From Candidatus Zixiibacteriota bacterium (GTDB lineage Bacteria; Zixibacteria; MSB-5A5; GN15; FEB-12): a stretch of DNA of 51,399 nucleotides. Made by a program: the position numbers and the translations under genes. This document shows, one piece after another, positions 19,149 to 27,346 of the stretch. The notes beneath the pieces are model-generated. The model worked only from the letters and a program-made list of their open reading frames with translations, was not told the origin of the DNA and did no database searches. The DNA lies in NCBI GenBank assembly GCA_024280215.1, contig JAJRQO010000024.1:1-51399 (forward strand), given 5' to 3'. How positions within the stretch are numbered: the stretch's first letter is position 1; every line of letters begins with the position of its first letter.

Positions 19149-19702
19149 GCTGCAAAAAATTTGAATTTGAAATGTTTGAATCATTTGGCTCAGGCGATTT
19201 ATCCCTTGAATTACAAACACATTTAGAAAACTGTTCTGCCTGTCAGGTGATTTATCAAAATTTACAATCTGTTTCTACTGAGATTGGCTCCGATGAACTT
19301 TTCTTTGAATCAGATGAAACTGTGAATAAAAGAGTTGAAGAAGTAAACAGTCAAATTGACCAGTTAGAACTTTCCAAAGTTGTCGAAGTCTCAAGCAGAT
19401 GGAAAGCATACGTTCCAATGGCAGCCGCACTTTTCTTAGTCTTTGGTGTTGGCTTGATTACTAAATTTGCTTTACAGTTTGTTGAAACACCAGAAACTGC
19501 CGAAATTTCTCAAGTTGAGGTGTTGTTTGTTGCATTCACCGATGATGATGCCCAATCGTTAACTGAAATCGAGTTTTCTGAATTTGTTGATGATTATACT
19601 ACCGAATATACGCTTGATTATGAATTGAAAATGCTTGATGAAATGACTGAAGAAGAATATAATTACCTTGAAGAAAATCTTAATATTGGAGAAATTCTCT
19701 AA
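19145..19702 (+). CDS. Membrane anti-sigma factor with zinc-finger-like N-terminus
   Basis: 185 residues. The N-terminus carries C3 and HLENCSACQ, a ZAS-type Cys/His cluster that normally binds the cognate ECF sigma factor in the cytoplasm. One membrane segment lies near residues 83-105 (VPMAAALFLVFGVGLITKFAL). The remainder is acidic and would face the periplasm. The ATGA overlap with the sigma gene and the TAATG overlap with the next gene place it in a four-gene operon. By family logic it holds the sigma factor inactive until an envelope signal arrives. Confidence 0.85.
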   Translation: MSCKKFEFEMFESFGSGDLSLELQTHLENCSACQVIYQNLQSVSTEIGSDELFFESDETVNKRVEEVNSQIDQLELSKVVEVSSRWKAYVPMAAALFLVFGVGLITKFALQFVETPETAEISQVEVLFVAFTDDDAQSLTEIEFSEFVDDYTTEYTLDYELKMLDEMTEEEYNYLEENLNIGEIL

Positions 19703-20304
19703 TGAATAAATATATAATTATAATAGCATTGATGCTTTTTATGTTTAGCAGTAGTTCTGATTTGTTAGCCCAACAAGGTCAACGTCAGGGTGGACAACGT
19801 CAACAAGGACGGGACGGACAAATGGGTCCTGGACCAAATAGGCAAGGTCCACAAGATGGCACTCGCCCAGGGATGCAGCAACGTCGTCAGGGAATGCAAG
19901 ATCTCAAACGAATTGAACGACTTCGGATGATGAAACTTCTGGACTTACTTGATCTTGACACTGATACCGAAGCACTTGTTATTCCGCATATTCGAAAACA
20001 TCATAAACAACTGTTTAACATTATGAGAAAACACCAACGCAAAATCGACCAACTTGCAATTGGTTTGAAGAAAAATAAATTTTCTGATGATGAAATTATT
20101 AAACGAATAAAAGAGATAGATGGTTTGGAAGTTGAACGACATGAAAAAATTAGGTCATTTCATCGACAGGCAAGCGAGATATTAACCGCTGAACAGTTGG
20201 GAAAACTGTATGTTTTTCAAGCACGTTTTGGGGGCGAAGTGCTTGAAAAAATGCGAGATTATAAAAATCGTCAGAATGAACAACGGAAACAAGATCACAA
20301 CTAA
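19702..20304 (+). CDS. Secreted Spy/CnrX-like periplasmic protein
   Basis: 200 residues with a signal peptide (cleavage near Leu-Leu-Ala) followed by a Gln/Gly/Arg-rich low-complexity stretch to about residue 65. The rest is a long charged helical domain (LDLDTDTEALVIPHIRKHHKQLFNIM and a later LTAEQLGKLYVFQARFG). This resembles LTxxQ-type Spy/CpxP/CnrX proteins, which act as periplasmic chaperones or metal sensors. It starts in the stop of the anti-sigma gene (TAATG), implying coupled translation and a role as sensor or effector of that sigma factor. The assignment is by architecture. Confidence 0.7.
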   Translation: MNKYIIIIALMLFMFSSSSDLLAQQGQRQGGQRQQGRDGQMGPGPNRQGPQDGTRPGMQQRRQGMQDLKRIERLRMMKLLDLLDLDTDTEALVIPHIRKHHKQLFNIMRKHQRKIDQLAIGLKKNKFSDDEIIKRIKEIDGLEVERHEKIRSFHRQASEILTAEQLGKLYVFQARFGGEVLEKMRDYKNRQNEQRKQDHN

Positions 20305-20331
20305 TATTTGGATACGCTAAAGGAGCAAAGT

Positions 20332-20865
20332 ATGAAAAAAACTATTACAATTTCACTTATGTTAGTTCTCTTAATTGCTGGACTTGTCATCGCCCAACCT
20401 GGCGGTGGTAGAGGCGGATGTGACGCTAAACATGGTGGTAACAGGCATGATGGTATGCCAATGTTATTAAAAATGGCAGACAAGCTTGCATTGACTGATG
20501 CTCAGACAGAACAAATCGAGGCGATGTCGATTGATTTCAGACTTGAAAAAATTGATTTACAAGCTGAGATTAAAAAAGAACAAGTCATGATGAATTCTCT
20601 CATGCGTGATGACGATGCATCTGAAAAAGCAGTCTTTGCTAAAATTGATAAATTAGCTCAGCTTAAAGCAGAGAAGAAAAAAATGCATTACAGTCACAAA
20701 ACTGCTGTACAATCTATCTTGACAGATGAGCAAACAGCAAAATTAAAAGAACTTCGTAAAAACCGCGGACCAAAAGGTCAACGTGGTGGTGATTGTGACC
20801 AAAGTAATTTCGAAGGCAGACGTGGTGATGGTCAAGGTCACAAAGGAAACTTCCGTAAAAATTAA
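20332..20865 (+). CDS. Secreted Spy/CpxP-like protein
   Basis: 177 residues. The start at 20332 is fixed by AAAGGAG seven bases upstream and by the signal peptide MKKTITISLMLVLLIAG ending Val-Ile-Ala. The mature protein contains two LTD-x-Q type motifs (LALTDAQTEQI and ILTDEQTAKL), hallmarks of Spy/CpxP proteins. These are small helical periplasmic chaperones that bind unfolded proteins or metals. N- and C-terminal tails are Gly/His/Arg-rich with scattered Cys. It is the last gene of the ECF operon and is followed by a terminator. A metal-binding role is possible but unproven. Confidence 0.8.
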   Translation: MKKTITISLMLVLLIAGLVIAQPGGGRGGCDAKHGGNRHDGMPMLLKMADKLALTDAQTEQIEAMSIDFRLEKIDLQAEIKKEQVMMNSLMRDDDASEKAVFAKIDKLAQLKAEKKKMHYSHKTAVQSILTDEQTAKLKELRKNRGPKGQRGGDCDQSNFEGRRGDGQGHKGNFRKN

Positions 20866-20941
20866 AAACATAACTCCCCTCTATATGTGTGGTAGGTTAT
20901 AACATCCCTACCCACTTATTATTTTTTTACTTTGTATTAAA

Positions 20942-20972
20942 AAAGCCCGCTCCTCCGGCGGGTTTTCTTTTG
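20942..20972 (+). terminator. Intrinsic terminator after the first ECF operon
   Basis: AAAAGCCCGC-TCCTCC-GGCGGGTTTT folds into a G+C-rich stem with T-rich exit. Confidence 0.85.
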
Positions 20973-21077
20973 TTAACTTCTATTCAGAATTGTATCTTAA
21001 CGTTAATACAATCAAATATTTTTACTCTTGCATTTAAACTTATAAAAATGTATCATTTAAGTCTATGCTAATTCAAG

Positions 21078-21105
21078 TAATCGGATTTATGAAATTTATC
21101 GTATT
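21078..21105 (+). promoter_or_regulatory. ECF-type promoter motif upstream of the second sigma gene
   Basis: TAATC at 21078-21082, exactly 17 nt, then CGTATT at 21100-21105. The same elements with the same spacing occur at 22562-22589 before the spondin lipoprotein gene. This suggests autoregulation by the ECF factor encoded at 21129. Confidence 0.55.
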
Positions 21106-21128
21106 GTCTAATAGACGAGAGGTTAGTG

Positions 21129-21719
21129 ATGTCAGTAACTGATGGTTTTGATGTTACAGCTCATCTTGATGGTGTTCTGTTAGGTCGGATACAGTCAGGT
21201 GACCAATCTGCCTTATCTGGGTTATATGATAGCAGATCCCGTTTGATTTATAGTATAGTGCTTAATATTGTGCATAATACTGAAGATGCTGAGGAGGTGA
21301 CCCAAGCGGTTTTTATGCGTATATGGGCAAAAGCACAGAGTTTTGATCCTCAAAGAGGTTCTGTTTTGGTTTGGATAGTTACTATAGCAAGAAGATTAGC
21401 AATTGATAGAACCCGTTCAAAACATCACCGAATTCAGAAGTTTTCGGATAGGTTAGAGTCTGTGTCCCAGCAAGATTTGGTACAGCCAGGCTCTGAAAAT
21501 GTGCATAATCAAGTGATTCAAAGTATTTTGGTTGACAGAGCATTAAAACGTCTTAATAAATTGAATAGTGAACAAAGAGAAATAATTGAGCTCTCTTATT
21601 ATTGTGGGTTTTCGCAAACAGAGATTGCCCAAAAAATAGCCACACCGCTTGGAACTGTGAAAAGTAGACTAAGAGCTGCAGTCACTCGTCTAAGAGATAT
21701 AATGGGTAATGGTGAATAA
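21129..21719 (+). CDS. ECF RNA polymerase sigma factor, SigK-like
   Basis: 196 residues with region 2 (SIVLNIVHNTEDAEEVTQAVFMRIWAKA; VLVWIVTIARRLAIDRTRS) and region 4 (LNSEQREIIELSYYCGFSQTEIAQKIATPLGTVKSRLRAAVTRL). The sequence style and the RskA partner place it near the SigK group. The ATG at 21129 is preferred over GTG 21126 because AGAGG lies six bases upstream. The reading frame overlaps the anti-sigma gene by 11 nt. It probably transcribes itself and the spondin lipoprotein through the shared TAATC-N17-CGTA motif. Confidence 0.92.
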   Translation: MSVTDGFDVTAHLDGVLLGRIQSGDQSALSGLYDSRSRLIYSIVLNIVHNTEDAEEVTQAVFMRIWAKAQSFDPQRGSVLVWIVTIARRLAIDRTRSKHHRIQKFSDRLESVSQQDLVQPGSENVHNQVIQSILVDRALKRLNKLNSEQREIIELSYYCGFSQTEIAQKIATPLGTVKSRLRAAVTRLRDIMGNGE

Positions 21720-22521
21720 GATGCAAATGGAACATAAAGAAATTTACGAACTTATAGATGCGTACGTTTTCGGTATCTTGTCTCAAGATGAATTTGAGGC
21801 TGTCGAAAAACATCTCGAGAGTAAATGTACGGATTGCCTTCAAAGGTTGCGTGAGGTAGGCGAATTGTCTGTTGGGCTTGCTAAAGGCTTAAAAGAAACG
21901 ACTCCACCTGCTCATCTGAAAACATCATTGATGGAAGCTGTAGAGAAAACAATGATTTCAACTGAATCCGTTACACCCAAGAACAACATGTTCCAATCAA
22001 AAATAATTACTGTCTTAGGCACTGCAGCAATTATTTTGTTAGTCTTATGGAATGGTTCGTTAAATTTTAAAGTTTCAGAACTTCATAGTCAGCTTGAAAA
22101 TTCTATCAAAAAACTGGATAGATTAGTTGCAGATAATTCTGTTCAAAATGAAGCGACTTTACTACTTGGGAAACCATGTACAAAATTAGTCGATCTCCAA
22201 GGAGTAAGCCCAAACCTGCAAGCATCGGCTAAGATGTTCCTGCATCCTGATGAAGATTTTGGTATTCTATATGCCTATCAACTACCTGTAGCTCCAGCTG
22301 ACAAAGAGTATCAAGTTTGGTTAAAACAAGATGGGATTATGCAAAGTGTTGGATCTTTCACTGTTCAGGAGAATGGTTCTGCCTTAATTGAAGTTCGAGG
22401 TTTACAGAAAATCCCTACTATAGACTCATTTATGGTTACGATTGAACCTGTTGGAGGGGTCGATAGTCCAACTGGTATGACGTATCTCCTTGGGCAGAAT
22501 ACTCTTAGCTCTCTCCATTAA
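21709..22521 (+). CDS. RskA-like membrane anti-sigma factor
   Basis: 270 residues from the ATG at 21709; in-frame ATGs at 21721 and 21727 are alternatives. The N-terminal 80 residues resemble the RskA sigma-binding domain with Cys-containing ESKCTDCLQR. One membrane helix lies near 103-121. The C-terminal RskA domain (about 155-265) has AYQLPVAPADKEYQVWLKQDG and FMVTIEPVGGVDSPTG, typical of the family. It would bind the ECF factor in the cytoplasm and sense the periplasm, with release by regulated proteolysis in known members. It overlaps the sigma gene by 11 nt. Confidence 0.9.
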   Translation: MVNKMQMEHKEIYELIDAYVFGILSQDEFEAVEKHLESKCTDCLQRLREVGELSVGLAKGLKETTPPAHLKTSLMEAVEKTMISTESVTPKNNMFQSKIITVLGTAAIILLVLWNGSLNFKVSELHSQLENSIKKLDRLVADNSVQNEATLLLGKPCTKLVDLQGVSPNLQASAKMFLHPDEDFGILYAYQLPVAPADKEYQVWLKQDGIMQSVGSFTVQENGSALIEVRGLQKIPTIDSFMVTIEPVGGVDSPTGMTYLLGQNTLSSLH

Positions 22522-22561
22522 AAAATTTTTTGTCTTGCTGGAAAAAATAAGTAGACAAATA

Positions 22562-22589
22562 TAATCCAATATAACTTTTCTATCGTACT
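22562..22589 (+). promoter_or_regulatory. ECF-type promoter motif upstream of the spondin lipoprotein
   Basis: TAATC (22562-22566), 17 nt, CGTACT (22584-22589). It matches the element at 21078-21105. Transcription would start near 22597 and leave a leader of about 75 nt containing the short frame at 22633. Confidence 0.55.
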
Positions 22590-22632
22590 CTTCTATGACA
22601 GGTAGTTAATCCAATTTATTTTGGAGAAAATT

Positions 22633-22677
22633 ATGCGAAATTATTTTCGTAAAACATTTTTAGGAGAAAAAGTATGA
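22633..22677 (+). CDS. Possible 14-residue leader peptide, coupled to the spondin lipoprotein
   Basis: The short frame MRNYFRKTFLGEKV has its own GGAGAAAATT Shine-Dalgarno five to six bases upstream. It ends in TGA overlapping the ATG of the next gene (ATGA). The Shine-Dalgarno of the lipoprotein (AGGAG) lies within its last codons. Such an arrangement can couple translation of a downstream gene. Its length is small enough to arise by chance. Confidence 0.4.
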   Translation: MRNYFRKTFLGEKV

Positions 22678-23543
22678 AAAAAACAACACTTATGTTGCTC
22701 ACAATTCTTACAATTTTTGGCATTTTGTTTGCTGGTTGTAGTAACGATGATAATGGAATGAATTCTATTTCAACCGATTTGTTAGAAACAACAAGCTCTC
22801 AAAAAAACATCCATTCGATTCCAAATGCTTCTGGCTCCGACGATGACGGTGATATGCGTATCTACCGAGTGACAATTCAAAATATGAGTCACGGGCAACC
22901 TTTGGCTCCACCAGTAATAGCGACTCATGTTAAAGGTTTTACAATGTTTCAAAAAGGTAAACTTGCTTCACGTGGTTTGGAAGCGATTGCTGAAAATGGT
23001 GATGTCTCGTTGATGTTTAACCGTTACAACAACTCAACGTCTGCGACAGAAGCAGTAAATATCGGTATGCCTCTAACCCGCAAGGGAACATCGGTTGGTG
23101 GTTTTATGGATAAGGTAACGTTTGAAATCAGCGGAAAAAAACACGACCGACTTTCTATTGCTGCAATGCTTATTTGTACAAATGATGGATTTACGGGATT
23201 AAATTCTGTTGAATTACCGGAAGATGGAAAAAAAGTTTATTACATGAAGTCTTATGATGCCGGTACCGAAGAAAATACTGAAAGAAGTGTTGATATTGTT
23301 GACGGGTGTTCGGCTCTTGGTGCAGTTGCCTTAGTAGGTGACCCAAACGGTAACGAAAATGATGCTGTTGACTCAAGTCCACATCAGAGAATCAGAAAAC
23401 ATAGAGGTACAAAAGGTAATGGGGACCTTGACCAAATGGCTCATATGATAGAAAAGAAAATCGCAAAAGTGACTATTGAAATTATCTCAGGAGGGGACCA
23501 CGATGACGACGACCAAGATGACGATGATCACGATGACGATTAA
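22674..23543 (+). CDS. Spondin-domain lipoprotein with Asp-rich tail
   Basis: 289 residues. The signal peptide ends in the lipobox LFAGC, so the protein is lipid-anchored. Residues about 62-235 match the bacterial Spondin_N fold (YRVTIQNMSHGQPLAPPVIATH; LAAM-type core IAAMLICTNDGFTGLN). The C-terminus is strongly acidic, ending in runs of Asp interrupted by His and Gln, which could bind divalent cations. AGGAG lies nine bases before the ATG. It follows an ECF/RskA pair and carries a copy of that module's promoter motif, so it is the likely regulon target. Its function is unknown. Confidence 0.85.
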   Translation: MKKTTLMLLTILTIFGILFAGCSNDDNGMNSISTDLLETTSSQKNIHSIPNASGSDDDGDMRIYRVTIQNMSHGQPLAPPVIATHVKGFTMFQKGKLASRGLEAIAENGDVSLMFNRYNNSTSATEAVNIGMPLTRKGTSVGGFMDKVTFEISGKKHDRLSIAAMLICTNDGFTGLNSVELPEDGKKVYYMKSYDAGTEENTERSVDIVDGCSALGAVALVGDPNGNENDAVDSSPHQRIRKHRGTKGNGDLDQMAHMIEKKIAKVTIEIISGGDHDDDDQDDDDHDDD

Positions 23544-23582
23544 TTTGTTTTAGCGTTAATCTTAATTAGAATTTAAAAAAAC

Positions 23583-23609
23583 TCGACAATTTTATTGTCG
23601 GGTTTTTTT
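23583..23609 (+). terminator. Intrinsic terminator after the spondin lipoprotein gene
   Basis: The stem CGACAAT/ATTGTCG with a three-base loop is followed by GG and seven T residues. Confidence 0.85.
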
Positions 23610-23674
23610 GTGGAAAACATAAGATATCTCAAGATAACAATCCTGACATAATGGCTGTTTTCTTTCTTTTATCC

Positions 23675-23703
23675 TTGACTGTTGTGTGTCAATATGGCAT
23701 ATT
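23675..23703 (+). promoter_or_regulatory. Promoter placing the rnr start at the RNA 5' end
   Basis: TTGACT at 23675-23680, 17 nt, CATATT at 23698-23703. Only six bases separate the -10 box from ATG 23710, and no Shine-Dalgarno is present, so a leaderless mRNA is predicted. Confidence 0.6.
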
Positions 23704-23709
23704 TGGCGT

Positions 23710-25938
23710 ATGAAAATAACTCCACAAGAAATTATCCAATTTATTAAAGCCAAGTCTGATCATCCGATGAAGATGAAAGAGTTGGCACACGCACTTGCAT
23801 TAGCTGGTAGCGAATACGCTGCATTTCGAAAAGCGGTCAAAGCACTTCTTGAATCAGGCGAATTAGTCAAACTCAACCGTGGGCGTATCGGCATCGCCGA
23901 AGAACTAAGCGTACGGGTCGGAACTCTCTCAGTCGCCAAAGGTGGATTTGGGTTTGTCATGACCGAAGGAACCCCAGACGATCTCTTTATTCCGCAATCA
24001 AATTTGCTAACGGCACTTGATGGCGACAAAGTCATGGCTCGCATCGACGGCAAAGATGGCAAACGTCAAACAGGAACTATCATAAAAGTTATCGAACGGG
24101 GGATTCGTAATATTGTTGGCGTTTTCAAGAAATCTGAAACCTTTTCATTTGTTGTCCCAGATAATAAAAAGATTCAACGTGATATTTATATTCCGCTCAA
24201 ACTTTCCAAAAAAGCAAAAGATGGACAGAAAGTGGTCTGTGTTATTACCGAATGGGACGACCCATTTAGAAATCCTGAAGGGGAAATAACAGAGATTCTC
24301 GGTTTTCTTGGACAACCACGGGTCGATATGATGACGGTTCTCAAGTCATATGACTTACCCGAAGCATTTCCACAAGAAGTCCTCAATGAAGCAGAAATTG
24401 AATCTGCTAAACTTGATGAGATAACTGGCGATGATAGGCTCGATTTGACCAACGGATGTATCTACACTATTGATCCGTTCGATGCCAAGGATCATGACGA
24501 TGCTATATCGGTTGAAAAAATTGAAAATGGTTTCAAACTTGAAGTTCATATCGCCGATGTCTCGCACTACGTCACCGAAGGTTCTCAGCTTGACAAAGAA
24601 GCCTTCACTCGTGGCAACTCGGTTTATCTTCCTGGCATGGTGGTGCCGATGCTTCCTGAAATTTTATCAAACAATATCTGTTCGCTTAAGGTAAATAAAG
24701 AACGCCTCGCACATTCTATTTTTATTGAATTTGATATCCGTGGAAAGATGCTCAACTTCTCGTTCGCTGATACAATCATTCAATCAAAAGCAAAATTAAG
24801 TTATGAAGATGTCGAAACATATTTTGTGACTGGTGAAGTCACGACCAAGATTAAAAAAGTACAGAAAAATCTTGATGCTGCCAGAGAGCTGGCAAAAATT
24901 TTAACATACAAAAGAACTGTTGATGGTTCACTTGATTTTGATTTACCCGAATCATCTATTGTCTTAGATAAAAATGGTGAAGTTATAGAACTCAAAGCAA
25001 AAATTCGCTTAGAGTCGCATAGGCTTGTCGAAGAATGCATGCTTGCTGCCAACCAAGCAGTCGCATTGCATCTCTTTCGCAACGCCCAACCATTTTTATA
25101 TCGAGTGCATGAAAAACCAGACACAGAGCGGCTCAATGAATTTTCGTCGCTTATGAAACGAATCGGTTTTTCATTCCCAGTGTCAGATAATATGAAACCA
25201 AAACAGTTCTCACGTTTTTTAGAAAAAGTTCAACATGACCCCAAAGCAGATTTTATCAACGAATTACTCTTACGCTCTATGAGTAAAGCAGTCTATCAAC
25301 AAGAAAATTTAGGGCATTTTGGATTGGCGTTTAAACATTATACTCATTTTACTTCACCTATTCGTCGCTATGCCGATTTGGTCGTGCATCGTCTTCTACG
25401 AAAATTAAAAAATGGAAAGTATCCACACGCATACGCAAAAAAAGTATCCGACTACATTGATAAAGTTGCTAAACAATGTTCTGCTACAGAAAGAGTCGCT
25501 ACAAAAGCGGAACGTGATGCTATCAAAATAAAACAAATTTCATTTATGGCAGACCGAGTTGGTGAAGAATTTAATGGTGTCATTACAGGTGTGATGTCTT
25601 ACGGCTTTTTTGTTCGACTTGATGAGATGGGTGTTGAAGGCATGGTGCGAATGTCGACGATTGACGATGACTATTATGTTTATGATGAATCTCATTATCG
25701 TATTGTCGGGAAACGTCATGGGACTATATATCAACTTGGAGATAAAGTAAAAGTTGGTATTCTAAAAGTTGATGCAACCGCAGCAGAGATGGATCTTTAT
25801 GCCGTCATGTCTGAAAATCAAAAATCTAAGAAGAAAAAAAGTACAAAAGAAAAAATGAAAAAGAAATCTTCTTCACAGAAGTATCAGATGAAAAAGTTTG
25901 TTAAAAAGAAACAAAAAAAGAGTAGTAAGAAAAAATGA
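23710..25938 (+). CDS. rnr: Ribonuclease R
   Basis: 742 residues from ATG 23710; a GTG at 23686 would place translation ahead of the likely transcription start. Domains in order: winged-helix RNase R N-domain (about 5-65), cold-shock-like OB domains to about 200, RNB catalytic domain (about 240-575) with YTIDPFDAKDHDDA carrying the metal-binding Asp residues, S1 domain (about 610-690), and a Lys/Ser-rich tail. It is a processive 3'-5' exonuclease that degrades structured RNA in the cytoplasm. Its TGA overlaps the ATG of the sigma-54-type activator. Confidence 0.95.
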   Translation: MKITPQEIIQFIKAKSDHPMKMKELAHALALAGSEYAAFRKAVKALLESGELVKLNRGRIGIAEELSVRVGTLSVAKGGFGFVMTEGTPDDLFIPQSNLLTALDGDKVMARIDGKDGKRQTGTIIKVIERGIRNIVGVFKKSETFSFVVPDNKKIQRDIYIPLKLSKKAKDGQKVVCVITEWDDPFRNPEGEITEILGFLGQPRVDMMTVLKSYDLPEAFPQEVLNEAEIESAKLDEITGDDRLDLTNGCIYTIDPFDAKDHDDAISVEKIENGFKLEVHIADVSHYVTEGSQLDKEAFTRGNSVYLPGMVVPMLPEILSNNICSLKVNKERLAHSIFIEFDIRGKMLNFSFADTIIQSKAKLSYEDVETYFVTGEVTTKIKKVQKNLDAARELAKILTYKRTVDGSLDFDLPESSIVLDKNGEVIELKAKIRLESHRLVEECMLAANQAVALHLFRNAQPFLYRVHEKPDTERLNEFSSLMKRIGFSFPVSDNMKPKQFSRFLEKVQHDPKADFINELLLRSMSKAVYQQENLGHFGLAFKHYTHFTSPIRRYADLVVHRLLRKLKNGKYPHAYAKKVSDYIDKVAKQCSATERVATKAERDAIKIKQISFMADRVGEEFNGVITGVMSYGFFVRLDEMGVEGMVRMSTIDDDYYVYDESHYRIVGKRHGTIYQLGDKVKVGILKVDATAAEMDLYAVMSENQKSKKKKSTKEKMKKKSSSQKYQMKKFVKKKQKKSSKKK

Positions 25939-27344
25939 AAAATAATGTCGTCATACTCTCAGGCAATGATATTCACAATACTATGGCATGGAAGAAAATT
26001 GGACATGTCGTTGATGAGTTATCAGAACTCTATCAAATTGTCAAAGAATCAGAAGTCGACTTAATTATTGTTGGTGATGATAGAATAGATTTGCGTGGAC
26101 AAGTTGCGGTGAAAATTAGACGTTTTAATGGGCTGACAGATATTTGGAAAGTTACTCAAAATAATTATGACGAAGATAAGCTTGAAGACTATTTCGATGG
26201 TTCTTTTTCACTTGAAATTGGTGAAAAAGGGATAACGAATAAGGTCAAGCAGATTTTAAAAGAAAAAGATATTCTATCCAGATACAATATTATTGCTCGG
26301 TCTCCACAGATGAAACTTGTCGCAAAAACAATTCATCGCATCGCACCAACAGATGTGCCTATCTTAATCGTTGGTGCATCAGGTACTGGGAAAGAATTAG
26401 TCGCTAAAGCAATTCATAAAGATTCAAAAAGAAAAAGTGATGCTTTTGTCGCTATAAACTGTGGAGCAATTGCCGAAGGTCTCTTGGAGTCTGAACTCTT
26501 TGGTCATGAGAAGGGAGCTTTCACAGGGTCAGTTTCAAAAAGAGAAGGACTCTTTAAGAAAGCTGATAATGGTTTGATTTTCTTAGATGAAATCGGTGAA
26601 ACTAAACCTGAAATGCAGGTGAAGCTGTTGCGTGTTTTAGAAGATGGAACCTATTATCCCGTCGGTTCTTCAAATGCGGAACATACTAATGTACGGATTG
26701 TCTCGGCAACAAACAGAGATTTACTTGAAGCCATAGCTGAGAAAAACTTTCGGGAAGATCTCTATTTTCGTATAGGGGTAGTCAAAATTATTTTACCTCC
26801 TCTTTTTGAACGTAAAACTGATATTCAAGCATTGTTAAAACATTTTTGGCATAATGAAAAGTTAGATTATTCTGACTCTGCCTTAGAACTTCTGATGAGA
26901 TATGATTGGCCTGGCAATATAAGACAACTTAAAAATTTTGCGGATAGAATGGTCGCTCTCAAACAAAAAGGGATGGTTGATGCTGATGATGTTAGGCAGT
27001 ATATCGAAGAGCAACATTCGCAAAGTAATAATCTTCCTGTTGCAACAGGTAAGACATCTGAGGAAGCTGGGCAGGAGCTTATCTATCATGCAATTCTCTC
27101 ATTAGGTTCTGAAATTAAAATGCTTCGTGACTTGATAACATCTCATTTGCCTAATGCCAATCCACAAGAAGTGCACCCAGATTCACCTGAAGCGGTCAAG
27201 GGGATGACTGTCGACCAGATGGAAAAGATGATGATTCGTCAAGTACTGTTAGAGACAGATGGGAATCGCAAAGAGGCTGCTAAGAAATTAGGCATGGGTG
27301 AAAGAACTTTATATAGAAAATTAAGTAAATATAATTTGAGTTAG
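25935..27344 (+). CDS. Sigma-54-type AAA+ transcriptional activator with unusual N-domain
   Basis: 469 residues. The N-terminal roughly 115 residues do not show the Asp-Asp-Lys layout of a response-regulator receiver and I do not recognise the domain. The AAA+ core (about 120-345) has Walker A GASGTGKE (147-154), the sigma-54 contact loop as GAFTGS (194-199) rather than GAFTGA, and Walker B LIFLDEIGE. A Fis-type HTH closes the protein (MIRQVLLETDGNRKEAAKKLGMGERTLYRKL). It overlaps rnr by ATGA and is followed after two bases by a barrel gene. No sigma-54 promoter was found nearby, so its target is unknown. Confidence 0.9.
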   Translation: MKNNVVILSGNDIHNTMAWKKIGHVVDELSELYQIVKESEVDLIIVGDDRIDLRGQVAVKIRRFNGLTDIWKVTQNNYDEDKLEDYFDGSFSLEIGEKGITNKVKQILKEKDILSRYNIIARSPQMKLVAKTIHRIAPTDVPILIVGASGTGKELVAKAIHKDSKRKSDAFVAINCGAIAEGLLESELFGHEKGAFTGSVSKREGLFKKADNGLIFLDEIGETKPEMQVKLLRVLEDGTYYPVGSSNAEHTNVRIVSATNRDLLEAIAEKNFREDLYFRIGVVKIILPPLFERKTDIQALLKHFWHNEKLDYSDSALELLMRYDWPGNIRQLKNFADRMVALKQKGMVDADDVRQYIEEQHSQSNNLPVATGKTSEEAGQELIYHAILSLGSEIKMLRDLITSHLPNANPQEVHPDSPEAVKGMTVDQMEKMMIRQVLLETDGNRKEAAKKLGMGERTLYRKLSKYNLS

Positions 27345-27346
27345 AT

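Noticed and set aside
23191-23382. Opposite-strand frame inside the spondin gene, and many similar shadow frames across the window
   Set aside because: They lie wholly within well-supported genes and show no protein-like features or initiation sites.
23785-23802. Sigma-54 promoter-like TGGCAC...TTGC inside rnr
   Set aside because: The gap between GG and GC is 11 rather than 10 bases and the site lies within the coding region.
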